Of a stretch of 64,000 nucleotides of DNA, positions 6,768 through 14,423 are shown in pieces. Numbering within the stretch: the stretch's first letter is position 1; the number at the start of each line of letters is the position of its first letter. The DNA comes from a virus: the IMG/VR virus record IMGVR_UViG_3300036715_002570, positions 62,001 to 126,000 of that record; one strand, written 5' to 3'. The notes beneath the pieces were generated by a model. It was not told the origin of the DNA and made no database searches. It worked only from the letters and a program-made list of their open reading frames with translations. Position numbers and translations under genes: made by a program.

Positions 6768-7409
6768 ATGAGTCTAACCCAAACGTTAATGCAAATGCCT
6801 GACGCAGAGTTGGCGCTGCTAATAGCGCAATCCTCATCCAAGCACGCTGTCTTGGCGTCGTTAGGTTTCAAGTGTGAAGATTGGCGAGCTTACAAGTATT
6901 TAAGCCTGTTTATTGAGCGAAATCATGTTGATACCACTCATTTCAAATCTGCAGGCCGCCCCGTCAGGTATACGGTAGAGGAGGTTATCGATGCTGTGCA
7001 ACAGTGCACAAATATCTCACAAGTTCTACGAAAATTGGGGCTAAGTGAAGTGGGTGGAAATGCCCGGACAATCAAAAATCTGATTGAGAAACATCAGATT
7101 TCAACAGTGCACTTCACTTCAGCCAGGATTGGGGTTACGCGTTCCAGCGAAGACATTCTATGTAAAAATAGCACCGCATCTAGAACGGTGGTACGACATC
7201 ATATCATCGTGACAAAAGCCATTCCGCACGTATGTCAAATGTGCAATAATTCAGGGGTGTGGAACTCTACCAAGCTAACATTGGAACTAGACCACATCAA
7301 TGGTGATCGAACCAACAATGAAGTTTCAAATTTGAGATTCTTGTGCCCAAACTGTCATTCTCAAACACCAACATTTAGAGGAAAGAACAATACCGCGCGG
7401 GATGCATGA
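6768..7409 (+). CDS. HNH homing endonuclease
   Basis: 213 residues. The C-terminal HNH: C-Q-M-C near residue 158, L-E-L-D-H-I-N-G-D, N-E-V-S-N-L-R-F-L-C-P-N-C-H-S-Q-T. The N-terminal ~130 residues contain helix-turn-helix-like repeats with S-x-V-L-R-K-L-G-L typical of phage freestanding HNH enzymes. Its 3' end overlaps the tRNA-like half at 7411. Translation control by the hairpin ahead of it resembles that of T4 I-TevI. Confidence 0.85.
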   Translation: MSLTQTLMQMPDAELALLIAQSSSKHAVLASLGFKCEDWRAYKYLSLFIERNHVDTTHFKSAGRPVRYTVEEVIDAVQQCTNISQVLRKLGLSEVGGNARTIKNLIEKHQISTVHFTSARIGVTRSSEDILCKNSTASRTVVRHHIIVTKAIPHVCQMCNNSGVWNSTKLTLELDHINGDRTNNEVSNLRFLCPNCHSQTPTFRGKNNTARDA

Positions 7410-7410
7410 C

Positions 7411-7459
7411 CTCTCCAGATAAGAGAGTTGTAATGTGGGTTCGATTCCCACCGCTGGTA
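7411..7459 (+). tRNA. 3' part of a tRNA (anticodon arm, T-arm, acceptor)
   Basis: CTCTC/GAGAG encloses the 7-nt loop CAGATAA (GAT at the anticodon place, but A instead of U at position 33). A short spacer leads to T-arm GTGGG/CCCAC around TTCGATT, then CGCTGGT and A. The matching 5' acceptor is not adjacent; the best match is ACCAGCG at 6571. Either an interrupted tRNA or a remnant left by homing-element insertion. Confidence 0.4.
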
Positions 7460-7460
7460 C

Positions 7461-7795
7461 TTACTCTCGAGCGGCAACAGTTTCATTGTACTTGCGGCGG
7501 GTTTCTTCAGACCATGTCGTTCCAAGATGCGTTCCATCCTTCCCAAAGTTTGGATTCTTCTCGCCTAACTTGGTTTCTGCCAACTTTGCACGGTGTTCGT
7601 CAGTTCGAGGAGGGAGCTTTCGTCCCTTCAATGGCGACACCCTGCCTTTGAGTGGTGACACCTTTCCTACTCTAGCCTCCTTCATTCGTTGTTTGGTTTC
7701 CTCAGAACGCTTGACGCCCTTCTTGGCGTCATTGATACGCTGCTTGGTTTCCTCTGATAGAACTTTGTTATCTCCTCCTGTAGTTAAGCCGTCGT
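7461..7795 (-). pseudogene. GIY-YIG homing endonuclease remnant (NUMOD3 region only)
   Basis: Read on the reverse strand, the frame shows repeated NUMOD3 DNA-binding motifs: S-E-E-T-K-Q-R-I, S-E-E-T-K-Q-R-M, K-G-R-V-S-P-L-K-G-R, N-P-N-F-G-K. It is preceded by L-T-T-G-G-D, the usual junction after a GIY-YIG domain. The catalytic domain itself is absent: upstream residues in the frame are unrelated and Arg-rich. A truncated element placed head-on to the HNH gene. Confidence 0.7.
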
Positions 7796-7802
7796 ACAAA
7801 CG

Positions 7803-8027
7803 ATGGTCGGCAACGACGGCCGGTTGAAGAGCGTTGCAGGTAAGAAGGTCGTCAAGATCGCTGTCAATTTGTCGGCGGCAACGTCGACACCGATGTCGAA
7901 GGGTGATGACTGGTACTCGATGGCTGGTTGGTCTCCAACGGAACATCGTTGGAGACCGGCAATCCGCGACAAGTCGTCTGTTGTCGATCAATTGTCTGGT
8001 CCGTACCGGGGTGGAATGACCCAGTAA
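7803..8027 (+). CDS. Hypothetical ORF, perhaps a 3' gene fragment
   Basis: 74 codons, ATG at 7803 with no clear RBS. Composition (D-D-W-Y-S-M-A-G-W-S-P-T) looks coding and it is followed by a hairpin (8061-8085). Its start abuts the truncated end of the GIY-YIG remnant, so it may be the surviving C-terminus of a gene cut by that element. Not recognised. Confidence 0.4.
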   Translation: MVGNDGRLKSVAGKKVVKIAVNLSAATSTPMSKGDDWYSMAGWSPTEHRWRPAIRDKSSVVDQLSGPYRGGMTQ

Positions 8028-8060
8028 CTTGTTGTCGTAAGACACAAAACTACGTAATAT

Positions 8061-8085
8061 GGGAGGCTGCTTAGCACAGCCTCCC
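8061..8085 (+). terminator. Hairpin, probable terminator before the capsid gene
   Basis: A 9-bp stem GGGAGGCTG/CAGCCTCCC with a 7-nt loop. No long T run follows, so termination may be partial. Confidence 0.5.
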
Positions 8086-8123
8086 CCTGCATTTGGGGAT
8101 AGGGTTAGTGTTAAATCGACCCA

Positions 8124-8154
8124 ATAAGTACGACAACAATAACTAAAAGGTACT
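8124..8154 (+). promoter_or_regulatory. Variant late promoter (AATAAGTA) with RBS hairpin
   Basis: AATAAGTA at 8123-8130 differs from the octamer by one base. AGTAC (8127-8131) pairs with GTACT (8150-8154), enclosing AAAAGG two bases before the capsid ATG. Confidence 0.45.
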
Positions 8155-8156
8155 AT

Positions 8157-9296
8157 ATGACACTAATCACATACTTAACAAAAGCATACAGGAAAGCTGT
8201 AGGTTGGTTTGTTACTAAGCGCGACAACCGAATCTGGGAAGAACGGCTCGCTTCAAAGCTAAAGCTGTTCACTGCGAACGACCATGCATGGGTTACCCCC
8301 GTGTTGCAGAATGAGATTGCGTTTATTCGCAGCTCGTTCTCGAACTACAAGTTCGACTCATCACAGCAGGCGCTGCAGACAGATGAAGTGGCAACAATGG
8401 TGTTTAATGCCACTGTGTACGCATGCTTGGAACTAGTCCCTCTGAGAGGACTAGTTAGTATTCAACCATTGCAAGGTCCCGTCGGATTGGTATACCGGGC
8501 GGCGTACAAGTATCAAGATCCCGCAGTACAGGACAGCCAGTCGCTCCACCTTGAAGTGCTCAAGCACGCCGTTGAGGCAAAGACTCACAAGCTGGCAGCA
8601 AGGTTTAATGTTGAGGCAGCACAAGACTTATTCGCGATCTACGGGATTGACATCGCAGACGGGATTGCACGAGCCCTTGGTGCTGAAGTTGCGTACGAGT
8701 TGATTGCAGAGGTCCTCTGTGATTTGAACAAGATCGCAACCCACCGTCAGACAGTATCAGGCCTGCCGCACGATGACAATGCGATCATGATCAACGCAGT
8801 TGCGAATACAATTGCATCAACTACCCGTCGCGGCGCGGGCAACTTTATCGTCACATCTCCAAGGGGCGTCGCTCTACTGCAATCTGTATCGAAGAGTGGC
8901 TATGTCAAAACACCGGACTCTGAGCAGACGCACACCTATGCGCTGAGGCAAGTCGGTACTCTCAACGGCCAAATGCGTGTGTACGTGTCAATGGTTGACA
9001 TGAACGATAGTTCACCAAACATTGAATACCTGATCGGATACAAGGGTCCTAGCGACGTTGATGCGGGATACGTCTTTAGCCCGTACAATCTAGTGGTATA
9101 TAGTGGCGCCACGATTGATCCGAATACATACACCCCAATGATCAACCTCATGACTCGGTACGGTAAGACGGGTATCCAGTGTGATCCAACGACATCGAGT
9201 GAATCTGCGGATTACTACGGAGTGGTCACGGTTGAGGATGTATCGTACGCTGTCCCTGTTCCTGCGGTTGACTTACCCGCATGGGTTAGAAGATAG
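8157..9296 (+). CDS. Major capsid protein, T4 gp23-like
   Basis: 379 residues. Recognisable gp23 family blocks in order: G-L-V-S-I-Q-P-L-Q-G-P-V-G-L-V-Y (about residue 98), V-E-A-K-T-H-K-L-A-A-R-F with A-Q-D-L (about residue 140), R-G-A-G-N-F-I-V near residue 223, and the C-terminal I-G-Y-K-G-P...D-A-G-Y-V-F-S-P-Y. It forms the hexamers of the head shell in relatives. T4 gp23 is 521 residues; the shorter length here reflects missing N-terminal and insertion regions. I see no prohead protease site with certainty. A second capsid paralogue (gp24-like) elsewhere in the genome is possible. Late regulation is supported by the promoter variant. Confidence 0.85.
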   Translation: MTLITYLTKAYRKAVGWFVTKRDNRIWEERLASKLKLFTANDHAWVTPVLQNEIAFIRSSFSNYKFDSSQQALQTDEVATMVFNATVYACLELVPLRGLVSIQPLQGPVGLVYRAAYKYQDPAVQDSQSLHLEVLKHAVEAKTHKLAARFNVEAAQDLFAIYGIDIADGIARALGAEVAYELIAEVLCDLNKIATHRQTVSGLPHDDNAIMINAVANTIASTTRRGAGNFIVTSPRGVALLQSVSKSGYVKTPDSEQTHTYALRQVGTLNGQMRVYVSMVDMNDSSPNIEYLIGYKGPSDVDAGYVFSPYNLVVYSGATIDPNTYTPMINLMTRYGKTGIQCDPTTSSESADYYGVVTVEDVSYAVPVPAVDLPAWVRR

Positions 9297-9340
9297 TCCC
9301 GTCGCTTGTGAAAGCACAACATACCTATAAGGAAACAATC

Positions 9341-9532
9341 ATGTCATTCACGTTCACCGCCGTTGGCACCCGAGCCACAATTCCTGCTGGCAAGCAGATC
9401 ATCAAGAACGGTACACCTGCACGTCAGACTCGTCCAAGCGAAGTCACGATCGTCAAGGCTGAACCAGCCCGCCGTGGCAAGACCCGGATCTACTGGAAGT
9501 CAATGGGTTACCTGAACTCTACTCTGGTCTAA
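9341..9532 (+). CDS. Small protein downstream of the capsid gene
   Basis: 63 residues from the ATG at 9341 (RBS AAGGAAA). Basic, Thr/Ala-rich, no membrane segment. It lies 44 nt after the capsid gene and before a terminator, so it is co-transcribed and may be a minor head or decoration protein; that role is inference from position only. Confidence 0.6.
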   Translation: MSFTFTAVGTRATIPAGKQIIKNGTPARQTRPSEVTIVKAEPARRGKTRIYWKSMGYLNSTLV

Positions 9533-9549
9533 TACGCCAGAACACCAAT

Positions 9550-9576
9550 AAAAGCCGCCGCTGCGCGGCTTTTTGC
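9550..9576 (+). terminator. Rho-independent terminator after the capsid operon
   Basis: AAAAGCCGC/GCGGCTTTT stem with T-rich 3' side. Confidence 0.85.
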
Positions 9577-9631
9577 ATATCTGGAGAGACGGAATGGTGA
9601 CGGAGACAGAACGCAATGGATAAGTAGGTGT

Positions 9632-10330
9632 ATAAACTACACTAAAATTTACCAGTCGCTCGTAACTCGAGCCAAGAATCGACCACCGCTGACTACGTAT
9701 GTTGAACGTCATCACATTCTCCCGAAGTGCATGGGTGGTTCAGATAACCTGGTTGATCTTACACAACAAGAACACTTTGTTGCTCATCAACTGCTGGTGA
9801 AAATGCACCCAGAACGTCCGTCGTTAATTTGGGCATTAGCCTGTATAATGGGCGGAGAGCGTCGAAACAACAAATATTATGGTTGGATCCGAACGTGTTT
9901 TGCTGTAGAAATGAGCAAACCAAAGTCTGTAGAAACTCGGCGTAAGATGAGTGAGTATTGGTCTGCTTATCGTAAAGCCAACCCCGTATCTGATGAAGAA
10001 CGACAACGGATGCGTGAGCGAAATCTTGGCAAAAAACTTTCCGCTGAAACCAAGGCTAAATGCAGTGCAGTGCACAAAGGTAAGGTATTCTCAGAGGAGC
10101 ATCGAGAGAATATAGGTAAGGCACGACGTGGCAAGAAAATGCCGCCAAAGACCGAAGAATATAAACAAATGCAACGTGTTTGGGCGGAGCGTAAAGCAGC
10201 TGGGGTTGCACGAGGGCCTCACATTAAACGAAGTGCTGAGGAGCTGCGCATTTATAAGCGTGAGCTTGCCCGACAACAGCGCGCTCGTAAGAAAGCTGCA
10301 CAAGTACAAATTGAGGTATCTGATGATTGA
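9632..10330 (+). CDS. HNH homing endonuclease with NUMOD3 repeats
   Basis: The frame holds N-Y-T-K-I-Y-Q-S-L, the usual N-terminus of this family, then E-R-H-H-I-L-P-K-C-M-G-G-S-D-N-L-V (HNH core), then NUMOD3-like segments (K-P-K-S-V-E-T-R-R-K-M-S, L-S-A-E-T-K-A-K-C, F-S-E-E-H-R-E-N-I-G). No ATG precedes the HNH motif: the natural first residue would be the ATA at 9632 just before N-Y-T. The ATG at 9731 would cut the motif. A late-like GATAAGTA lies at 9619. Either an unusual ATA start or a gene truncated at its 5' end. Confidence 0.65.
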   Translation: MNYTKIYQSLVTRAKNRPPLTTYVERHHILPKCMGGSDNLVDLTQQEHFVAHQLLVKMHPERPSLIWALACIMGGERRNNKYYGWIRTCFAVEMSKPKSVETRRKMSEYWSAYRKANPVSDEERQRMRERNLGKKLSAETKAKCSAVHKGKVFSEEHRENIGKARRGKKMPPKTEEYKQMQRVWAERKAAGVARGPHIKRSAEELRIYKRELARQQRARKKAAQVQIEVSDD

Positions 10331-10793
10331 AACGGAACGTAAGTTTTTGGTCACAAACGACGGCTGGAAGAAAGCTTCAGCTAAGAAGATCAAGATCAGG
10401 CAAGGCTATCTGGCAAAGTCCAAAGGGATCACAGTCCGAGTACGTATTGCCAACGAAAAGGCATTCATCACGGTCAAGGGAAAGCGTGTCAATCTCTCTT
10501 GTCCGGAGTATGAATACGAGATCCCTCTCGTTGACGCGGAAGAAATGATCACGATGAGTGTCACCCTTCTGATCGAGAAGACACGCTACCTAGTGTTCGT
10601 CAACGGGATTAAGTGGGAGATCGACGTTTTTAAGGGCGTCAACGCCGGTCTGGTAATGGCGGAGGTTGAATTCGATGAAGGTGTGGCACCTACGCTCGGT
10701 CAGTTGCCAACATGGGTTGGCACAGAAGTGTCATACGACAAGCGTTATACCAACGTATACATCGCGGAGCATGTTGTACCCCATTCTCTTTGA
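10323..10793 (+). CDS. CYTH-domain (triphosphate tunnel) protein
   Basis: 156 residues from the ATG at 10323, overlapping the HNH gene by 8 nt. It begins I-E-T-E-R-K-F-L-V, the E-x-E-R-K metal-binding signature of CYTH proteins. Alternating basic and acidic strands follow (R-V-R-I, T-V-K-G, E-Y-E-I-P, E-K-T-R-Y, E-I-D-V-F, A-E-V-E-F), typical of the eight-stranded tunnel. Relatives hydrolyse triphosphates (inorganic, thiamine or RNA 5' ends). Lying beside an RNA ligase, a role in RNA 5'-end processing is a reasonable guess. Confidence 0.8.
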   Translation: MIETERKFLVTNDGWKKASAKKIKIRQGYLAKSKGITVRVRIANEKAFITVKGKRVNLSCPEYEYEIPLVDAEEMITMSVTLLIEKTRYLVFVNGIKWEIDVFKGVNAGLVMAEVEFDEGVAPTLGQLPTWVGTEVSYDKRYTNVYIAEHVVPHSL

Positions 10794-10855
10794 CCCTTGT
10801 ATAAACCGGTCTATCGTTGTAGACTTGCGGCACTTTGACAGACCGGGAGATCACA

Positions 10856-11032
10856 ATGGCACACTTTCACCGGGACGAGCGGGGCTTGCTCGTCAAATGC
10901 TACCACGAGTCGAAGTCCCAACTTCGCTCCCTTAGCTTTTGGGTTGGGATCACGATCTCATTCCCAATAGAACACTTTATCTGGGAGCATATACCACCTT
11001 TCTCCTGGATCACGCAATCACTAGGGTTGTGA
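10856..11032 (+). CDS. Small membrane protein
   Basis: 58 residues from the ATG at 10856 (RBS GGGAGA). A basic N-terminus is followed by a hydrophobic, aromatic stretch (residues ~27-55). A sigma70-like TTGACC lies at 10790. Unknown function. Confidence 0.45.
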   Translation: MAHFHRDERGLLVKCYHESKSQLRSLSFWVGITISFPIEHFIWEHIPPFSWITQSLGL

Positions 11033-11058
11033 GTGCGGTTATACACAAGAAGAACATC

Positions 11059-11514
11059 ATGACACAACGAATGATCAAGTTTCCGAGCATCAGTCAATTC
11101 CGCAACGTTGTGCACACGGTTGTTAGCCGTGCCCAGTACGTTGGTAAGGATGAGAACGTCGAACCCGTGTTCGACGAAGCAAAGCCGCTGCCTGTCCTGC
11201 CATTTCAAGGCACAACCAAGCTGCACGGGTGCGTTCACGCAGATACTCTGATCACGCTTGCTGATGGATCACGTGAACGGATCAAGGACGTTGTACCGGG
11301 GACATCGGTTCTATCGTACGATGAACACACGCAGCAAATTGTGGTTGATGTTGTGGATTCAGTCATCGTTCAAGAGTTGGACAAGCCTTGGATTGAGTTA
11401 AGTTTCAACAACGGCACTACTCTAAAGTGCACAGTAGACCATCCTCTGCTTACCACGGAAGGTTGGGTTGCGGCCGAAGATATTACCGAAGACCATCAAT
11501 TAATCATCGATTAA
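11059..11514 (+). CDS. RNA ligase N-terminal half fused to split intein N-fragment
   Basis: ATG at 11059. The N-extein (about 57 residues) ends F-Q-G-T-T-K-L-H-G, which is motif I of Rnl2-type ligases with the nucleotidyl-accepting Lys. At Cys 11230-11232 the intein begins: C-V-H-A-D-T-L-I-T-L-A-D-G (block A), T-V-D-H-P-L-L-T-T (block B, with the TxxH residues). The frame then ends at 11514 after ~94 intein residues. The C-intein and rest of the ligase are encoded at 12335-13366. Joining the exteins gives T-K-L-H-G-T-N-A-A-V, an intact ligase motif. Trans-splicing is needed for an active ligase. Confidence 0.9.
   Translation: MTQRMIKFPSISQFRNVVHTVVSRAQYVGKDENVEPVFDEAKPLPVLPFQGTTKLHGCVHADTLITLADGSRERIKDVVPGTSVLSYDEHTQQIVVDVVDSVIVQELDKPWIELSFNNGTTLKCTVDHPLLTTEGWVAAEDITEDHQLIID
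11230..11511 (+). other. Split intein, N-terminal fragment
   Basis: Starts with Cys1; block A and block B recognised (see ligase N-half). Terminates with E-D-H-Q-L-I-I-D and a stop, the break point typical of naturally split inteins. Confidence 0.9.
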
Positions 11515-11526
11515 CCACCAACTTGG

Positions 11527-11565
11527 CATAAATGTCTCTACATTGGTTTCATGGAGATATTTATG
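11527..11565 (+). promoter_or_regulatory. Late promoter embedded in an RBS-masking hairpin
   Basis: CATAAATG is itself part of the 5' arm: TAAATGTCTCTA pairs with TGGAGATATTTA (12 bp, two G-T) across an 11-nt loop. The 3' arm holds the Shine-Dalgarno GGAGA and touches the ATG at 11563. Confidence 0.65.
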
Positions 11566-12399
11566 ACAGTAACAGAGACGTGGTTTCAGGGCAAGCGGAG
11601 CATGGATAGGTGCTTGTGTGAAAATTGTGGTGCACAATATATTCAGCGATCTTGTGACACCAGGACACGGCGCGCACGAAAATTGTCAGAGGGATTAGAT
11701 TTGTGTGCCGATTGTACTAAGATGCGACACACAGCCGCTTTGGTTGCAAATGGAATTCGAGCCTTGCGAAAGCGTACCCCTGAGCAGAGAAAACAAGATG
11801 CAGCCAATGCTGGCAGGATTTCAGCGCAGAAGCACGACCCTGCTAAAAGCAGTCGTTTTACAAATGAGCGTTGGAACCAACTTACCCGAGAAGAACAACA
11901 ACGGCGTGTCAAAAAAGCTAGTGCAGCATCTCACGAATTGCTAAAGGACCCCGTCCACGCAGCAGCTCGATATGCAAAAATCTTTGCACAAGCACAATTA
12001 GGCTACATGTCCAAGGCTCATGCTCAATTGCATGGGTTAATAGAACAATATGGTTTTGAAAGTCACGTTCAAATCAGCGCCATGCAGGTGGATGAATGTA
12101 ACCGACAGTTAAAGATTGTTGTTGAATATAATGGTGATATGTGGCACTGTAATCCAAAAACGTGGCGAGCTGACCAATATAACACTATCATTAAGATGAC
12201 AGCCGGTGAAAAATGGGCCAAGGACCGAGCGCGATATGCTTTCTTACGTAGAGCTGGATACACAGTAATTGTCATCTGGGAAAGTGGTTGGAAATTAGAC
12301 CCACAAAAATACATCGATAGAATAAAGGATACGTATGATGAAATTAGTAAGCAAAAAGAGCATTCAGAGAGAAACGTGCTACGACCTGTCAGTACATAA
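11563..12399 (+). CDS. Vsr-type (EDxHD) homing endonuclease between intein halves
   Basis: 278 residues from the ATG at 11563. N-terminal Cys motifs C-E-N-C and C-A-D-C form a zinc finger. The C-terminal domain has V-V-E-Y-N-G-D-M-W-H (catalytic E/D/H cluster), a K-D-R-A-R-Y-A-F-L segment and the closing G-Y-T-V-I-V-I-W-E-S, all typical of Vsr-like homing nucleases. Such free-standing enzymes are known between split-intein halves in phage 'fractured genes'. It would promote spread of the intein by cutting inteinless ligase genes. It overlaps the C-half start by 65 nt. Confidence 0.85.
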   Translation: MTVTETWFQGKRSMDRCLCENCGAQYIQRSCDTRTRRARKLSEGLDLCADCTKMRHTAALVANGIRALRKRTPEQRKQDAANAGRISAQKHDPAKSSRFTNERWNQLTREEQQRRVKKASAASHELLKDPVHAAARYAKIFAQAQLGYMSKAHAQLHGLIEQYGFESHVQISAMQVDECNRQLKIVVEYNGDMWHCNPKTWRADQYNTIIKMTAGEKWAKDRARYAFLRRAGYTVIVIWESGWKLDPQKYIDRIKDTYDEISKQKEHSERNVLRPVST

Positions 12400-12439
12400 T
12401 CATCACAACTTTTTTGCCAACGGTATTTGTGTTCACAAT
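12335..12439 (+). other. Split intein, C-terminal fragment
   Basis: 35 residues with the canonical H-N-H-H-N-F-F-A-N-G block F and terminal His-Asn; +1 extein residue Thr. Confidence 0.9.
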
Positions 12440-13366
12440 ACGAACGCTGCCGTAGCACACCAAGCAGGGACTACGTGGTGTCAATCTCGTGATAACATCA
12501 TTACGATGATGTCGGACAATGCTGGCTTTGCGACGTGGGTCCACTCGCAGCGCGAGTTGTTTGACTGGATGTTCTCGTACCTAAAGGCCGTCCTCAACCC
12601 AACGGATGACCAGGCGATCATGATCTTCGGTGAATGGTGTGGTGGCAGCATTCAAAAGAGCGTCGGGCTGAACCAGCTGCCGAAGATGTTCGTGGTGTTC
12701 AACATCGCCGTCGTTGATGCAGAGGGTGAGAAGGTATGGCATGGTCGACATCTGATCCCCGCCCTGTTCGATGAGATCGAGCTCCAAGGTAAGGCCATTC
12801 CCGCCCTCAAGAATACGTATCAATTTGAGACGTTCGGTATTGAGATCGACTTTGCCCGCGCATATGCAGCTCAGGAACCGTTGGCTGCAATGACGCTCGA
12901 AGTTGAGAAGGTATGCCCTGTCGCCAAGGCCCTCGGCGCTGTTCCCAATGATAAGGGAATAATCGTCGGTGAAGGGATTGTTTGGATATGCACTCACCCT
13001 GACTATCAAGATAGCAGCTATTGGTTCAAGGTGAAGGGCGACGAGCACGCTCCGAAGACAAAGGTCAAGACGCTGGCTGCGGCAGACGTTGTCCGCCTGG
13101 ACTCGATCAACGAGCTTGCGGATTTGCTGTGCCCGACGTGGCGTCTGGAACAGATGTACGAGCAAACGTTCAACACGTTGAATGGCGGTAAGCCAGACAT
13201 CAAGAGGACGGGCGAGTTCATCCGTGCAATGATGGCCGACATCGTCAAAGAGTGTTCCGATGATGTTGCGGCGTCCGGGTTTACCATGAAAGACATTAGT
13301 GGGCGCGTCAGTAAGCACGCACGAGACTATTTGATCAATCAACTGAACGCAGAAGCATTCGGTTGA
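12335..13366 (+). CDS. Split intein C-fragment fused to RNA ligase C-terminal part
   Basis: ATG at 12335 inside the endonuclease gene. The first 35 residues are an intein C-fragment: block F (Y-D-L-S-V-H-N-H-H-N-F-F-A-N-G) and block G ending V-H-N, cleavage Asn at 12437-12439. Thr is the +1 residue. The C-extein (308 residues) begins T-N-A-A-V. It carries F-G-E-W-C-G-G and later E-G-I-V-W and K-V-K-G motifs (ligase motifs III, IV and V). Combined mature ligase about 365 residues, close to Rnl2-family size. Probable role: sealing nicked RNA such as cleaved tRNA. Confidence 0.9.
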   Translation: MMKLVSKKSIQRETCYDLSVHNHHNFFANGICVHNTNAAVAHQAGTTWCQSRDNIITMMSDNAGFATWVHSQRELFDWMFSYLKAVLNPTDDQAIMIFGEWCGGSIQKSVGLNQLPKMFVVFNIAVVDAEGEKVWHGRHLIPALFDEIELQGKAIPALKNTYQFETFGIEIDFARAYAAQEPLAAMTLEVEKVCPVAKALGAVPNDKGIIVGEGIVWICTHPDYQDSSYWFKVKGDEHAPKTKVKTLAAADVVRLDSINELADLLCPTWRLEQMYEQTFNTLNGGKPDIKRTGEFIRAMMADIVKECSDDVAASGFTMKDISGRVSKHARDYLINQLNAEAFG

Positions 13367-13391
13367 TCCCGTTTTAGGGGTTCAATAAGAT
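13363..13391 (+). promoter_or_regulatory. Sigma70-like promoter
   Basis: TTGATC, 17-bp spacer, TAAGAT, just before the TelA-like pair. Confidence 0.6.
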
Positions 13392-13424
13392 TGCGTCATC
13401 TCTAACTCAATGAGAACACCCAAC

Positions 13425-13997
13425 ATGAAACCGTTGTTCGTCGACGCTGCCAAAGCACCGTCAATCTCTCAACTCCACGAGCAGACGTCCGTGCCGTATC
13501 CGCACAGCACGGAACTGGCCGTCCAACCTACAACTCCTGTGCGAGCGATCTCAATGTCCGACATCGACAAAGTCGGGCAGCAGACCGAGGTTCGTGTAGG
13601 TGCCACAACCAAGAAGATTCTGGATGGTGCCAAGACAAACGACGCGGGCGAGTTCGGCACCAAGCTGAACGTCCTGATCGCCACAACCAAGGAGCTGAAC
13701 CCGAAGACGATGGGTAAGCAAGGGCTGCTGTCCAAGCTCGTCCACTTCGGCGGCTCTGTCAAGGAGCGGATGTTGTCGGAGTTCGAAAGCGTGACCAAGC
13801 GCATCGAGACGCTGGTCGCAGAACTCGACCGCACGGCTACCCTGGCTGAACAGCGTGCTGACCAGTGCGATGCGCTGTTCGAGGAGAACTACCAGACGTT
13901 CCGCCAACTGGACATCGACAAAGCCACGCTCGCTTCGATGGTTGCCGAACTCAACGCACAACTCGCCAGCCTGCCGCAGGTTTCTTCGCACGGATGA
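13425..13997 (+). CDS. TelA/KlaA-like coiled-coil protein
   Basis: 190 residues from the ATG at 13425 (13410 is an alternative). The segment around N-D-A-G-E-F-G-T-K-L-N-V-L-I and L-V-H-F-G-G-S-V-K-E-R-M resembles the N-terminal part of TelA (toxic anion resistance) proteins, followed by a long coiled coil. TelA proteins are ~350-400 residues, so this and the next gene may together correspond to one family member split in two. Function in phage unknown. Confidence 0.55.
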   Translation: MKPLFVDAAKAPSISQLHEQTSVPYPHSTELAVQPTTPVRAISMSDIDKVGQQTEVRVGATTKKILDGAKTNDAGEFGTKLNVLIATTKELNPKTMGKQGLLSKLVHFGGSVKERMLSEFESVTKRIETLVAELDRTATLAEQRADQCDALFEENYQTFRQLDIDKATLASMVAELNAQLASLPQVSSHG

Positions 13998-14365
13998 CGC
14001 AGGACGCCCCCGTCGATCCGAGCACGTTCCGTCCCCGCTTGACCCTGATGGCTACTCGCTTGCCTACAATCCTGGCGGAGTGCGAAGACCATGCGGAGAA
14101 GTGCAAGGCGAACCAGCGTGACATGGCGCTCAAGCTCGCCGTGCTGGTTGCCGCTGTCGACAGTGCAGGGACGATTTCTGACAACACCCTTGATTCGGCA
14201 ATCTACAATCGCCGTCAACTGCTCCAGCAGGGGTGTATGCAGTCCAAACTGATCGTCCAGCAACTGGAAGCGAATATGCAGGCGATCATCGACCTGCGTA
14301 CCGCCGTCGATCAAATGCTGAACATCACCCTTCCGCAGTTCGAGGCGGCCCGAACCCGCAGTTGA
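13994..14365 (+). CDS. Coiled-coil partner, possible TelA second half
   Basis: 123 residues, ATGA overlap with the previous gene. Helical, with I-Y-N-R-R-Q-L-L-Q-Q and a leucine-rich C-terminal helix. Position and helical character suggest it works with the preceding protein. Confidence 0.5.
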   Translation: MTQDAPVDPSTFRPRLTLMATRLPTILAECEDHAEKCKANQRDMALKLAVLVAAVDSAGTISDNTLDSAIYNRRQLLQQGCMQSKLIVQQLEANMQAIIDLRTAVDQMLNITLPQFEAARTRS

Positions 14366-14390
14366 CTCTTACCCCAATTGCGAGTAAGAT
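14362..14390 (+). promoter_or_regulatory. Sigma70-like promoter
   Basis: TTGACT, 17-bp spacer containing TTACCCC, TAAGAT. Confidence 0.6.
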
Positions 14391-14423
14391 GCCCGCATCA
14401 ACAACGAGCTGAGGATTCTCACT

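Noticed and set aside
12581-13342. Reverse ORF of 253 codons
   Set aside because: Lies wholly antisense to the RNA ligase C-half, whose motifs are clear; the reverse frame has no recognisable domain.
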